From Patescibacteria group bacterium UBA7396 (GTDB taxonomy: Bacteria; Patescibacteriota; Gracilibacteria; BD1-5; UBA6164), in contig DKNE01000023.1 in assembly GCA_002470645.1 (NCBI GenBank), positions 1 to 64,000 of the forward strand: a stretch of DNA of 64,000 nucleotides, read 5' to 3'. The translations under genes were made by a program, and so were the position numbers. Below, in pieces: positions 33,675 to 44,911 of the stretch (positions are counted from its first letter, which is position 1; the number at the start of each line of letters is the position of its first letter). The notes beneath the pieces were generated by a model. It did no database searches. It was not told the origin of the DNA and saw nothing but the letters and a program-made list of their open reading frames with translations.

Positions 33675-36110
33675 CTACCCTCCTATAGGTTCCTGAAATG
33701 TAGTAATTTGAAATTGAACTGACAATTTTTGAAAATGTGGTGAAACGAGTCCTGATATACCATACAAATATAATTCTCTCACTTCATAGAAAGTGACTCC
33801 ATCAAGATATTGTGTATTATCATCTTCATCCTCCTCTCACTCTTCATCTGGAATAACAATATTATCTTCATCTATTTGTTCACTGAAATTCTCAAGATAA
33901 TTACAATTTAAATTTTCTCATAGAGTAGAAACATCAATAACTTCTTGTGAACAAATATATAATTTTGTAGAATCTATTTCTCATAATAATGTTCCACTTA
34001 TACTTACTTGTACATTATATCAAGTGAGATCAGAAGAATCATGTTTTAATTTTTTAATATATATTTTTCTTCCAAATAATATATCTTCATTTTGTCCAAT
34101 TTTTTCAGAAAAAAGATGATCTACGGAATACTTATTTGCTACACTCATTTTACTTTTATGATCTAAATCAACATCTTCAAAATTACTTGTTTCAAGAGAA
34201 AAATCTTTTTCATAGAGTACTTCATCATACAATTTTATAATAATTTTTTTGAATGATTGTGAGTTTTTTATAAATAATTCATCTCCAGCATCTCTATCAA
34301 AATAGTTTTCTTCTCCTGATGGAGATTCAGGATATGTATATGTAGTAATTGGAATTTCATCATCATTTTCATCTATTATAGATATCTGTAAATTATCATC
34401 ATAAATATTATAAGTATCAAAATAAAAATATTGCCCATTTTCATCAAAAGCATCAGTTCTTAATGTAATAAATGGTATCTCTTCAGGCATAAATTGAAAT
34501 CTTGAAAAGATCTTATGTGTTACTCAAAAAAGATCTTCATAATTCACTTGTATCCATGGAAATTCTATTTTTCCACTAGAATGAAAATAATCACTTAATC
34601 CCTGAGAAAGCTCTTGCTGACAATCATTTAATTGATCTTGAAGATAATCCCAATTCTCAATATTTTCTAAAATTTTTTCTTCGGTCATATTTTCTGGAAG
34701 AATACAACTCGTTTCGAATATATATTCTTTTTCAGAATTCATTAAAACAACATCAAATTTTTTGATATATGGAAATGCTCTATATGATCAATTTAAGCTA
34801 AAATCTCAATGAGATATACTTGTTTTTTGATTGAATTGTAACCATCCTGGTGGAAACATTTCAAAAATATCCTCAGAGTAATTGTAATAATCTGATCAAT
34901 AAAGAATAACATCTTGATTCCAAGCAGAATTAAAAGAACTCACATCATCATTTTTTATAGTATCAAAAATATTTTCACAAATGAGAGAGCCTTTTGAACG
35001 AAAATTTTTTATTTGTATATTATATCTTCAAAGAGGAATATTTTCAAAATTAATATAAGTCCTTCCATATCAGTCATTTTCAATTGCATATGGAAAATGT
35101 ACTTCTTCATATATTCAATTATTAAATTTTTTTATTTCTAATTCTAGGTCTTTTACCTCTATTGCTTGATTTAAAGACATTCCCAATCTTCAATAGGAAT
35201 AATCACTAATCATAAAATTTTCCCCATACGATGTATTACAACTTTCATTCATAAATACTCCCTGATTTTCATAAAGAGTAAAAATATCGTATTTTCAAAA
35301 AAATGAAAGAGAAATTGCTCACATATTTTCAAAAGTATAATTATCTTTAGTATTTACAAGAGGTGAATAAGCAGATCCTCTATAGAAAATATTTTCTCAA
35401 ATTGATGGATCATTTTCAAAATTAAATATAACTTTTCCTTCTTCGTTAGGTATAATTACATCTTCATATATCTGATTTTCTAACTCTATTCAAGGCAGAA
35501 AAAATTGAAAATTGATATTTTTTGTTTCTCCTAATTGAACCAAAGAAAGAGTTTTTGCAATAAGTGAATAATCTTCTTTTTCATATTTCCATATATATCT
35601 ATTTCCACTTGTATTTTCTGGGAAATAAGTAAAAAAAGAATCATAAAATATTTTTATTATTGAAGTCCCATCTTTATTATCTACCCATTCCATATTCATA
35701 GGATTTCAATGATAATCAAGTACTTGAGTAACCTCTACATCGTTATTTAATTTGATTTCATAATAGAGTGTTGGAATAGTTTCTTGTTGAATTAAATAAC
35801 TAAGATAGTTAGTTCTAAACCATTTATAGTCAGAATCAGATGGATTAAAACTTACTCTTTCTAGTTTATTTTTATAATAATTGGTATAATTATTTATTAA
35901 ATTGGTCGGATTTGGGTATGTAATAAATTCATTCACTTTATTACTATCCAATTTTTTGACCCCAAAATAAGTATCTTTATTTTCATCATAAAAAAAATAT
36001 CTCATCCCTCCTGTTACATTATCTATAATAGAAGTATTTTGCTCAGCAAAAAGAGATTGGTATGGAAAACATAATAAAAAAAGTACACTTATGTATTTTA
36101 GTTTTTGCAT
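33675..36110 (-). CDS. large secreted protein (811 residues), unknown function
   Basis: ATG at 36110 and TAG at 33675-33677. A classical signal peptide (YISVLFLLCFPYQSLFA, cleavage before EQ) is followed by about 785 residues that look beta-rich. They are full of Tyr, Phe, Asn, Asp and Glu, with an acidic stretch near residue 745 (EEGEEDEDD). No SLH repeat, LPXTG motif or membrane anchor is visible, so it may be released or held by its operon partner, the SLH protein 37 bp downstream. There are few cysteines. No family is recognised. Confidence 0.8.
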
Positions 36111-36173
36111 AAAAATATAGTTAATAATATATTACCTATAGAGTGTAACACATCAAAAAAAAATTGTCAAATA

Positions 36174-36590
36174 CTATGACAAAATTTTTATATCTGATAT
36201 ATAAAATCTTCCTTTTTCATCTTTTGAAATAAAAAGTCTTATTTTTTTTACATTTTCTTCTTCAAAACCATTTGCTTGTCTTCTGATATAATCAATAGAA
36301 ACATATTCTTCTATAAGAGATATCATATCAAAATTTTTCATATCTAATTCTATATCCTTTATAAAAGACTTTTTAGTTTTTAGTTTTGGATTTTCTCAAA
36401 AAATAATTTCCAAAATTTGTCTTTCTAATTCAAAATATTTTTGTAGTGTATCTAAATTATGGCAAGTCTTTAATTTTGATAATTCTTTAGTGGAAATAAA
36501 ATTGGTAAATCTCAAATACTCATGAATTCAAACTGCTAATTCACAAGTAAGAGGATCAAGTTGCTCTTTCCTTTGTATATTTTCTACCAT
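36174..36590 (-). CDS. hypothetical cytoplasmic protein (138 residues)
   Basis: ATG at 36590 and TAG at 36174-36176. A charged, mostly helical, Lys/Glu/Ile-rich protein without signal or membrane segment. Only two TGA-Gly codons occur. It is the last of three small genes on one strand (37339 to 36174), separated from the previous one by 13 bp. That spacing suggests one operon with shared purpose. No family recognised. Confidence 0.65.
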
Positions 36591-36603
36591 ATTTATATAT
36601 TAT

Positions 36604-37029
36604 TTATTTTACTCAAGCTGCTTCCATTCTTTCCTTTGTTGCACCTAGAGAAACATAGCCTGGAATTCATAATCAAACTACTTTTTTCTCAGGCTGATTA
36701 TTCAATACATATGTATCCGCAGTTTGTTGACTTTTTAGATGTGCTGTAGCCGTTTCTATAGCTTTTTTTGCTGATTGACATCATTTTTTTGCATTTTGTT
36801 CAATTTCTGGAAGCATCCCCTTTAATATTCCATCTAGAGTAGCCTGTAATTTTTTACCATCAATAGATTTATTACCAGATAATATATTTGGAAAAAAAGC
36901 AGTCGATTCTTTAAAGTTTTTTCTAAAAGCATCCGTAGCTGTACTTACTTTTTCATTTATTGGAATAGTATTTTGTATTTCAAATGTTGAACACATTTGT
37001 TCAGTTTGTTGCATCGCATCTGGTGCCAT
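36604..37029 (-). CDS. hypothetical protein (141 residues)
   Basis: ATG at 37029 and TAA at 36604-36606. Ala, Lys and Thr-rich with predicted helices (about residues 60-105, LDGILKGMLPEIEQNAKK and onward) and two Cys. No signal or membrane segment. It sits between two other small genes, 10 bp after the 99-residue gene and 13 bp before the 138-residue gene. No family recognised. Confidence 0.65.
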
Positions 37030-37039
37030 AAGTATAAAA

Positions 37040-37339
37040 TTAAAAATTAAAATTTTTTAAAATATTTTCTTCATCTTCTTTTTCTGAACGTTCTAACTCA
37101 ATATTACATTGTTTTTTTATACTTGAAACGGTTTGATTCATTTTTTTATATGTTTCTAGATATATATTCATTATTTTTTTATATAGTTCTTCTAATTCTT
37201 CATCGGAAAGTTGTATTAAATTATTTCCGATATCTTTAAAATCATCAATATGAACTGAAGTATTTCCAGCATATTTTTCTAAATTTACAAAATTAATAAT
37301 AATCTCATAAATATACTTTTCTTTAATATCCCTATCCAT
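37040..37339 (-). CDS. hypothetical coiled protein (99 residues)
   Basis: ATG at 37339. A short, acidic, helical protein with heptad-like Leu and Ile spacing (LSDEELEELYKKIMNIY). It is free of TGA codons and lacks a signal peptide. It is the first gene of a three-gene minus-strand set, divergent from radA with 126 bp between them. The function is unknown. A small adaptor or chaperone-like role is possible but unsupported. Confidence 0.65.
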   Translation of the reverse strand: MDRDIKEKYIYEIIINFVNLEKYAGNTSVHIDDFKDIGNNLIQLSDEELEELYKKIMNIYLETYKKMNQTVSSIKKQCNIELERSEKEDEENILKNFNF

Positions 37340-37406
37340 AAAATCTATAATTTAAATTAAACATATATATTAAATCATATTTTTTTCTATTTTGCAAATT
37401 TATGAG

Positions 37407-37434
37407 TTGTTTTTTCTTGGATTTTATATACAAT
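37407..37434 (+). promoter_or_regulatory. promoter of radA
   Basis: TTGTTT (37407-37412), a 16-nt spacer, then TACAAT (37429-37434), 32 bp before the ATG. Confidence 0.5.
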
Positions 37435-37465
37435 AAATAAAAATATTAGTTTTTAACAACTTTTT

Positions 37466-38785
37466 ATGTATATCTGTAATAATTGTTGAAATGAAAGTCT
37501 CAAATGGACTGGACAATGTAGTTTTTGTAAAGAATGGAGTAGTTTAGTGGAGTTTAAAGAATCAAAAGTAAAATGATCCTCCTCTGGTGAAAAAAAACAA
37601 CTCACGAAAATGTCAGATGTATCTAGTCAAAGTGAGGAAAAAATCACCACTTTATCCCAAGAATTAAATAATCTCCTGGGATGATGAATTACTCTTTGAA
37701 GTATTATTTTACTTTCTTGAGAACCAGGAATTGGAAAATCCACTCTTGGATTACAACTCACAAAATTAGTAGATAAAAATATTATCTATATTTCCTGAGA
37801 AGAAAATGAAAACCAAATTATTTCAAGAGCCAAAAGACTCAACATACACTCAGAGAAAATTTCTCTTTTATGTGAGAATAACCTAGAAAATATACTCAAA
37901 ACTCTCGAAAGTAGTACATCAGATATTGTTGTTTTAGACTCTATTTCTGTCATCACTTCCAACAATGCTTCTGGAAGTGCTGGAAGTATTTCCCAAGTAA
38001 AAGAAGTGGCAGAAAAAATAGTAGATTTTTGAAAATCTACCAATACGACTATCATCATTATTTGACATGTAACCAAAGATGGAAATCTTGCTGGACCAAA
38101 AACTTTAGAACATTTAGTGGATACGGTATTATTTTTTGAGTGAGAAAGATATGAAGAAGTAAGAATTTTAAGAAGTCTCAAAAATAGATTTGGTTCTACT
38201 GGCGAAATTGCACTTTTCAAAATGACCGAAGTATGACTTGAAGATATAAAAAATCCAGGTCTTGAGTTTATTTCAAGCGAAAATGATGATACAACTCCTG
38301 GTTCAAGTCTCAGTATAACTTTAGAATGAAATCGTGCACTTGTAGTTGAAATAGAATCACTGACTACCTATACAAAATTTGGATATCCAAAAAGAAGTAC
38401 GAGAGGTATTCCCTCACCTAAACTTGATCTCATTTTAGCAGTACTTTGAAAATACTCAAAAGTGAATTTAGATAGTTATGATGTGTATGTGAATATAGTC
38501 AGATGAATAAAAGTAGATGAACCTGGGATTGATATGAGTATAGGAGCCTCTATCATTTCATCAAAACTAGGAAAACCGATAAAAAGAAACACGATTTTTA
38601 TCGGGGAAATTTCTCTCACTGGAAGAATTAAAAATTGTTTTTGAATTGAAAAAAGAATAAAAGAAGCCGTAAAGCTTGGATTTGAAAATATCATTATTCC
38701 AGATGTGGATATAAAACTGAAAGAAAAAGTACACCTTATAAAAATAAAAAATATTTGAGAACTGGTTGAAAAAATAGCTTTATAA
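37466..38785 (+). CDS. radA: DNA repair protein RadA
   Basis: RecA-like ATPase that promotes branch migration in recombination. The 439-residue protein has an N-terminal zinc finger (CNNCGNESLKWTGQCSFC, four Cys). Walker A is LSGEPGIGKSTLGLQL and Walker B is DIVVLDSISVI. The RadA signature KNRFGST is present, and a C-terminal Lon-like domain contains KLDLILAVLGKYSK. One zinc-finger Gly is TGA. ATG at 37466. It stands alone between divergent small genes and a bidirectional terminator. Confidence 0.96.
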
Positions 38786-38792
38786 TCAAAAT

Positions 38793-38820
38793 AAAAAATA
38801 CATCAAATGATGTATTTTTT
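38793..38820. terminator. bidirectional terminator after radA
   Basis: AAAAAATACATCA (38793-38805) pairs with TGATGTATTTTTT (38808-38820). Confidence 0.85.
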
Positions 38821-39583
38821 ATTTTAAAATATTTTTTATAAATAGATTGATTATTTTTGAACTCTCATTTCCTTTCATTTTTTCTAAATCCGATAAAATA
38901 GTTTCTGGAGAAAGTCATTCAGAAGAAATCGTTTCGCGCATAAGTTTGACTAAAAAACTGGTAAATTCCTTAGAAAATTCAGCATGAAATTGGCACCCCC
39001 AAGCATTATCTCAAAGTCTTATGATTTGATTTGGAGTATGATCATTATTTCCTAAAACTTCTGCTTCTCATGGATTGGAAACATATTGTTTGTGAGACCA
39101 AAGAGATTCAAAACGAGCATTCATTTGAGAAAAAAGAGTATCTGCTTGTCAGGCTGCATTTAAAAATACATTTGCTTTCCCTATTTTTCTTGATGGAGCA
39201 TTTTCTACTACTCAACCGAAAGCAGAAGCTAATATTTGATGTCAAAAACAAAATCCTATGGTTGATTTCCCAGAGTTAATTTCTTCATGAATAAACTTTT
39301 CTAAATCTATCATCCAAGGGGCTCTCTGCGTCACCATACTTGGAGATCATCCTAAAATATAGCCATCATACGCTCACTTTCTTGGAAGTCATTCCAATAC
39401 ATTTATTATTTCAAAAGTAGTATTTTCTTTCAAATATTCAATATCTAAAGTACTTTTCCAAACATCTTCTTCAGACATAAGGGCTTTTTCCTTCTCAGAG
39501 GGAGTAAATCTTTCATCTTGAGCTAATCAAGAAAAAATTCATGGTTTTACTGATGATAAAACAGCAATTTTTGCTTTATTCAT
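38819..39583 (-). CDS. class I glutamine amidotransferase (GMP-synthase-like)
   Basis: A 254-residue stand-alone GATase I domain that would release ammonia from glutamine. The nucleophile elbow is TIGFCFGHQILASAFGG (Cys followed by FGH). The catalytic His-Glu pair is CQFHAEFSKEF, and an oxyanion-type GYILGGSPSMV is seen. A lead segment of about 75 residues precedes the core. Its gene starts 9 bp after the stop of an ATP-grasp gene, so the two very probably form an amidotransferase-ligase unit. The acceptor substrate is not known. GuaA itself is excluded because no ATP pyrophosphatase domain is present. Confidence 0.88.
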
Positions 39584-39592
39584 AAAGGTGTA

Positions 39593-40783
39593 TTAAATAA
39601 ATTTTAATATATTCGCTTTCCCAAATTTTTCTATTCCAGAAAGTCAAAGTGGGAAAATTCACGTTTCATGTGGGGTTTTTATTGCCTGATCCTGCAAGTA
39701 ATTTTCTATTTTTTGAGAATCTCACTCATAGTTAAAAAATTCCCACGAAGATCAAAGTGTTCCTTTTAATAAAAGGGCCGTAACTGCTGGATAGGTAGCT
39801 CAAGTAAATCTAGCATTTACTTCGGTGGCATAGACTGCTCCTGAAGTATCCACAATAAAATCTATTCCTCAGAATCCATTGTATCCTATTTTTGCAATAT
39901 ACTCAATTATTTTTTTACTTTGAGAAATCAGTGTATCTTGTATTTTTGTTCCAACATATTGTGATGGGGATTTATTTCAAAGGTAAACTTTTCCTTTTTC
40001 AAGTATTTGATCGGTAATTCAAAAAATAATTCCAATACTTTTATCTTCACTGATAAAAAATTGTACGGATGGTGATGATTCTTTTTGAATAAATCTTTCT
40101 ACAATAAGCTCTTTTCCTTCATAATTTAGCTCAAGTTCTTCAAATGTATTTTCGCTATTATCCCAAAAACCATATCCAGATACTCATAATGGGTCTTTAA
40201 ATAAATATCTTTCAGGAGAGAAAAAATATCTTTTTAAAATCTCTTTATCCGAAGTAAAATCCCCATCAATGGTTGGCAATTTAACTTGTAGTAAATATTT
40301 TTTTAAAAGAAGTTTATCGTTGGCTTTGGTAAAAATATCTTGGGATACACTCAGTGGAATATCAAGTATATTGGCAAGTTCTTGCATATCATTATTCACA
40401 AAAAACGGAACAATTTTTTTAAAATGATATGATTTTAGTTTTTCTATAAATTCTTTATTTTGTGCTATATTTTTTGCCAACGTAATTTCTTTTTGATTTT
40501 CTATTAAAAATACTCATACATTTTGAGTAAGTCATAATTTTTTATAATATTCTTGTATTTCAAGAGAAAAAGGATGAGTAAAAATAACATTGGTATTTTT
40601 TAAAAGAGAAAAAATTCTCTGGTCATATGTACACACAAACTCTATAAAAGGCAAAACGCTCGGAATAATCATTCCTCTCGTGTCATTAATAACCAGAGTA
40701 TCATTATCTAAAAAATGCTCTATTTGTGATTGTAACAATGTAATAGTTTGTGATTCACTCGTAATAAAATCGATAATTTGCAT
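39593..40783 (-). CDS. ATP-grasp carboxylate-amine ligase
   Basis: A 396-residue ligase that would activate a carboxylate as acylphosphate and couple it to an amine or ammonia. An N-terminal Rossmann-like pre-ATP-grasp domain (about 1-110, LVINDTRGMIIPSVLPFIEF) precedes the ATP-grasp fold. The metal and nucleotide sites are visible as KELIVERFIQ, GGIDFIVDTSG and YATEVNARFTGATYP (E-x-N). The start ATG 40783 gives a standard size for single-ATP-grasp ligases. It is paired with the GATase 9 bp downstream. The substrate is unknown; peptide, amino-acid or wall amidation are all open. Confidence 0.85.
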
Positions 40784-40881
40784 ATTGATATTTAAGAAAT
40801 AAGTAAGAGTCTGTTTTCAAAAGATTGAAAAATTTTATTTTTTAGATATTATATGAAAAATATTTTTTAAACAACTTTAAT

Positions 40882-42048
40882 ATGAAAACAAAAATTTTAA
40901 TCGTACTCATTGTCCTTTCGAGTGTGATTTCTTGAGTGATTGGAAGTTATATTTTTTTATACTACGTAACTCCTGAACTCAATAATGTGATTACCAAAAC
41001 TATTACACAAGAAATAGTAAAAGATGGAAAAACTATCACGATTACTGACCTACAAAGTGAAGTCACTAAACTCGTACAAGATGTAGGACCAAGTGTAGTA
41101 AATATTATTATTAAAAAAGATATTGACCTATACAGAAGAGATCCTTGGGGATTTTTTCAAGAAAAAGTCGGAAGTGTACAAAAACAAGTATGATGAGGAA
41201 GCTGATTTTTTGTAGCAAAAGATGGAACTATTATGACCAATAAACACGTAGTATACGATACTACTGCCAAGTATAGCGTCATCACCAACGATGGAAAAGA
41301 ATACGATGCTTCTGTAATAGCGCTTGATCCACTCACTGATTTAGCTATCATCAAAATCGAAAATCCTGATAAAGAATTTCAAGTACTCGAAATCATTGAA
41401 GATGAAAAACATATCAATATTGGACAATTTGCTATCGCTATAGGAAATGCTCTTTGAGAATTTCAAAACTCAGTTTCATTTGGAGTAATCAGTGGAAAAA
41501 ATAGATCCATAGAAGCTTCTTGAGTATGAATTGGAACACAAAAACTCAGCTGACTTTTACAAACAGATACTGCCATAAATCCAGGAAATAGTTGAGGCCC
41601 TTTACTGAATTTAAACGGAGAGATTGTGTGAATTAATACTGCTATTGCTGGAAATGGGCAATGACTTGGTTTTTCAATACCATTAAGTAAAAAAAGGATG
41701 AGTTATATTCTTTCCTCAGTGGAAAAATACTGAGAAATTAAAAGACCTCTTATAGGAATTAGTTATATCCCGGTAAGTGATAGTTTAGTAAAAGAACTCT
41801 GACTCAAAGCAAATTATTGAGCATATATCCCCAATGAAAATGGAAGTATATTATCTGGAAGTATAGCAGAAAAATCAGGAATAGAATCCTGAGATATCAT
41901 TCTTGAAATAGATAATATAAAAGTAACACTAGAAAATCCTATTGCGTCAATTATACAAAATAAAATTCCTGGCGACAGTATAGAAATAAAAGTACTCAAG
42001 AAAGATGGAAAAGAAAAAATTTTCAGTTTAGAACTTGGGGAATATTAA
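40882..42048 (+). CDS. HtrA/DegP-type serine protease
   Basis: A 388-residue membrane-anchored quality-control protease outside the cytoplasmic membrane. The N-terminal anchor is at about residues 5-28 (ILIVLIVLSSVISGVIGSYI). The trypsin-like triad is complete: His in TNKHVVYD, Asp in DPLTDLAII and Ser in NPGNSGGPLLN. A single PDZ domain occupies the last 100 residues (SGSIAEKSGIESGDIILEIDN). The active-site glycine before GGP is TGA. Downstream of it lie a terminator and then glmS. Confidence 0.95.
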
Positions 42049-42072
42049 AAAAGAGTCTTTTGACTCTTTTTT
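42047..42072 (+). terminator. terminator of the HtrA gene
   Basis: AAAAAAGAGTC (42047-42057) pairs with GACTCTTTTTT (42062-42072). Confidence 0.85.
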
Positions 42073-42073
42073 A

Positions 42074-42101
42074 ATTGCAAAAACGAAAAAAAATGTACAA
42101 T
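42074..42101 (+). promoter_or_regulatory. promoter of glmS
   Basis: ATTGCA (42074-42079), a 16-nt spacer, then TACAAT (42096-42101), 29 bp before the ATG. The leader is too short for a glmS ribozyme. Confidence 0.55.
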
Positions 42102-42130
42102 ATACATAATATTTTTTAACTTTGAGAAAT

Positions 42131-43957
42131 ATGTGTGGAATTTTTGCTTATAAATGAAAAAAACAAGCTGTAAATATACTATTAAATGGACTCAAAAACC
42201 TTGAATATAGATGATATGATAGTGCTTGATTAACCGTGATTGACTCAGCTTGAGAAGCCTACAACGTAAAAGCGCTGGGAAAAGTTTCCAATCTTGCAAC
42301 AAAGGTAGAAACAGAGAAAAAAGATACGAAAAATTTTTGTGTAGGAATTGCCCATACGAGATGGGCGACTCATGGTGGAGTAAGTTTGGAAAATACTCAT
42401 CCACACTCATCAAAAAATGAAAGATTTTTTTTGGTACATAATGGAATTATAGAAAATTATATTGAACTCAAAAAATCTTTAGAAAAAAAATGATATACTT
42501 TTTATTGAGATACCGATTCAGAAGTAGTTGCAAAACTCATCGAAGATATTTTTGAAAAAGACTTAGAAACAACTCTAAAAAAAGTAAAAGATATGATTAC
42601 TGGAGCCTACGCTATTGCGGTCATTGATAGAAATAATCCAGATACTATCGTAGCTATCAAATTATGAAGTCCTCTGGTAATTGGATTTAAAGATGATGAT
42701 TTTTATCTTTCGAGTGATTCAAATGCTATTGCCAATGTAACTGATTATTATATACCAATTGATGATCACGAAATGGTTATTATTGATAAAAATACCTATA
42801 AAATCATCAGTGCAGAAAAAGAAGTCAAAAAAGATAAAATAGAATCTATTGTCTATAACACCAATAGTGATATGTGAGCTTTTGAACATTTCATGGAAAA
42901 AGAAATCTTTGAAGTACCAAGTATTATTGAAAATATATTATGAGGAAGAATTGATTTTAAAAATCTTGAAATCAAAAGTAATGCTCTGTCAAGACTTGAT
43001 ATAAAAAATATCGAAAAAATAGAATTTGTTGCTTCAGGAACAAGTTATAATGCCGGATATTGTGGTACATACTTATTTGAAGAATTAGCCTGAATTCCAG
43101 CGCAAATTCATATTTCAACCGAATTTAAATATAAAAAACAATTTATAAATGATAAAACCCTCTATGTTTTTATCTCTCAGTCTTGAGAAACGGCTGATAG
43201 TTTAGAATGTCTCAAAATCGTAAAAAATAAAGGTGGAAAAACATTTTGAATTGTCAATGTCGTTGGTTCATCTATCGCAAGAATGTGTGATAATGGGCTC
43301 TATACTCATTGTTGAGTAGAAGTATGAGTAGCTGCGACCAAAAGTTTTATTGGACAATTACTAACTATTTTGATAGTAGCTCTTTATATCGGAAACAAAA
43401 AATGACTCGATTATAATGAATATGCAAAAATAGTATCTGGGCTGGAAAAATTGAAAGATGATATCAATATGGTACTCGTACATGCAAGAAAAATACAAGA
43501 TATTGCAAAAAAATATAGTGAATATAAAAATATGTTTTTCTTAGGGAGAAATATATTTTACCCTCTCGCTATGGAATGAAGTCTAAAATGTAAAGAAATC
43601 ACTTATCATCACACAGAAAGTTATTCATCTGGAGAACTTAAACACGGACCACTGAGTCTGATAGAAGAAAGCTTTCCTACACTACTCATCAATCCAGAAA
43701 GTCCACTCTATGAAAAAAATATTTCATCGCTCAAAGAAATACAAGCAAGAAAAGGAAAAGTGATCGGACTTGTTTCCCAAGATGATATACATTCAGAAGA
43801 ATACAACGATATCATTGAAATTCCAAAAACAAACACTTATAATGCTCTTTTCACCACTTCTGTCGCACTCCAACTTTTTGCTTACTATATGGCAAAAAGT
43901 TTAGGAAGAGAAATAGACAAACCAAGAAATCTAGCAAAAAGTGTAACAGTTGAGTAA
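42131..43957 (+). CDS. glmS: glucosamine-6-phosphate synthase
   Basis: Makes glucosamine-6-phosphate from fructose-6-phosphate and glutamine, the entry to peptidoglycan amino sugars. The 608-residue length is normal. The N-terminal nucleophile Cys2 is in MCGIFAY, with LEYRGYDSAG (both Gly are TGA), GIAHTRWATHGG and HNGIIENY completing the GATase II part. Two SIS domains follow (VASGTSYNAGY, ISQSGETADSLE, SSGELKHGPLSLI). The C-terminus ends KSVTVE as in the family. It is a single-gene unit between terminators. Confidence 0.97.
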
Positions 43958-43980
43958 AATATCTTTAAATAATGAATAAA

Positions 43981-44007
43981 AAAAGCATTCCGTAATGGAA
44001 TGCTTTT
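43981..44007. terminator. bidirectional terminator between glmS and a convergent gene
   Basis: AAAAGCATTCC (43981-43991) pairs with GGAATGCTTTT (43997-44007), loop GTAAT. Confidence 0.88.
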
Positions 44008-44395
44008 AAAATTTTAGATTATACATAACCTCTGCTTTGTTATCTTTTCAAATTCATACTGAAATATGTTCACGTTGAAATTTTGATGTATTTAATTGAT
44101 ATCTAATTCCAACTACACTTCCTCCAGTATGTGACTTAAATACTCATCATGATATATTTTCAGTAATAGGAAGTTTTATTTTTGGTAATACATGTTCTTG
44201 AAAATATTCTTTATTTTTTTCTGAAACAGTAATATTTGCCTTCTTTCAAATATGATGAGATGGCATATTCAAGGTTTCAAAAACTAAATTTTTATTTTTT
44301 TGTAATTCAGTTTGTACTTCTAAGTGTTGTGCTCACACAACAGTAGGTCAAGCAACTATACTTGAAGCTAATAAAATTTCTTTTACAACATTCAT
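44006..44395 (-). CDS. small secreted protein, unknown function
   Basis: A 129-residue protein with ATG at 44395. A signal-peptide-like start (VVKEILLASSIVAGPTVVGAQ, cleavage probably after VGA) is followed by a soluble, basic domain with alternating beta-like stretches (GGSVVGIRYQLNTSKF). No Cys and no anchor. It is the last gene of the secE-nusG-greA direction, 61 bp after the PAP2-family gene, and ends within a bidirectional terminator. Family not recognised. Confidence 0.65.
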
Positions 44396-44456
44396 ATATT
44401 ATAATAATTATTTTGTAAGGAAGTATTATAATTACTTTTTAAAATTATCAAATTAT

Positions 44457-44870
44457 TTATATATAAAATAAAAATAATGCTGTTAAAATACCAAGTAAAC
44501 TTCAAGCAAAGGCTTCAGAAGGAAGATGTCCAAGAGATTCTTTAAATTTTTCTCATATCAATCTATTAATAGCTACTGCATGAAGTCCAGCTTCATAACG
44601 AATATTTATCGCATCATAAATAATAATAACTGTAAATCCTAAACTTATTGCAAATAAATCTGATGAGACTCAATATTTTAATGCAACTGCTGTTGTCAAA
44701 GATGTCACTACCGCAGAGTGAACAGATGGCATTCATCAACTTCAAAGTGCTTTTTTAATATTAAATTTTCCGCTTTCATACATAGACGAAATTCATTTAA
44801 TAACTACTGCTATTAAAAAAGCCATTGATGGAATTGATATCAGATGAGAATAAAAAATATTAAATTCCAT
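44457..44870 (-). CDS. divergent PAP2 (DUF212) family membrane protein
   Basis: A 137-residue polytopic protein with the divergent PAP2 signatures GGMPSVHSAVVTSL and YDAINIRYEAGLHA. It has hydrophobic helices at about 10-27, 75-90 and 118-136. The His and Asp/Arg residues point to an acid-phosphatase-like active site acting on lipid or polyprenyl phosphates. A role in undecaprenyl phosphate recycling is possible but unproven. It lies 41 bp downstream of greA. Confidence 0.85.
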
Positions 44871-44911
44871 AAAAAACAGTTATAATGTAAAAATGAGAAT
44901 ATCTATTTTTT

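Noticed and set aside
40590..40802. Plus-strand ORFs over the ATP-grasp gene and similar antisense ORFs elsewhere
   Set aside because: They are shadows of conserved minus-strand genes, with no homology-like motifs or upstream signals.
42049..42130. glmS ribozyme in the glmS leader
   Set aside because: Only about 80 bp separate the previous stop from glmS, and most of that is a terminator and promoter. The ribozyme core needs more and its conserved sequences are absent.
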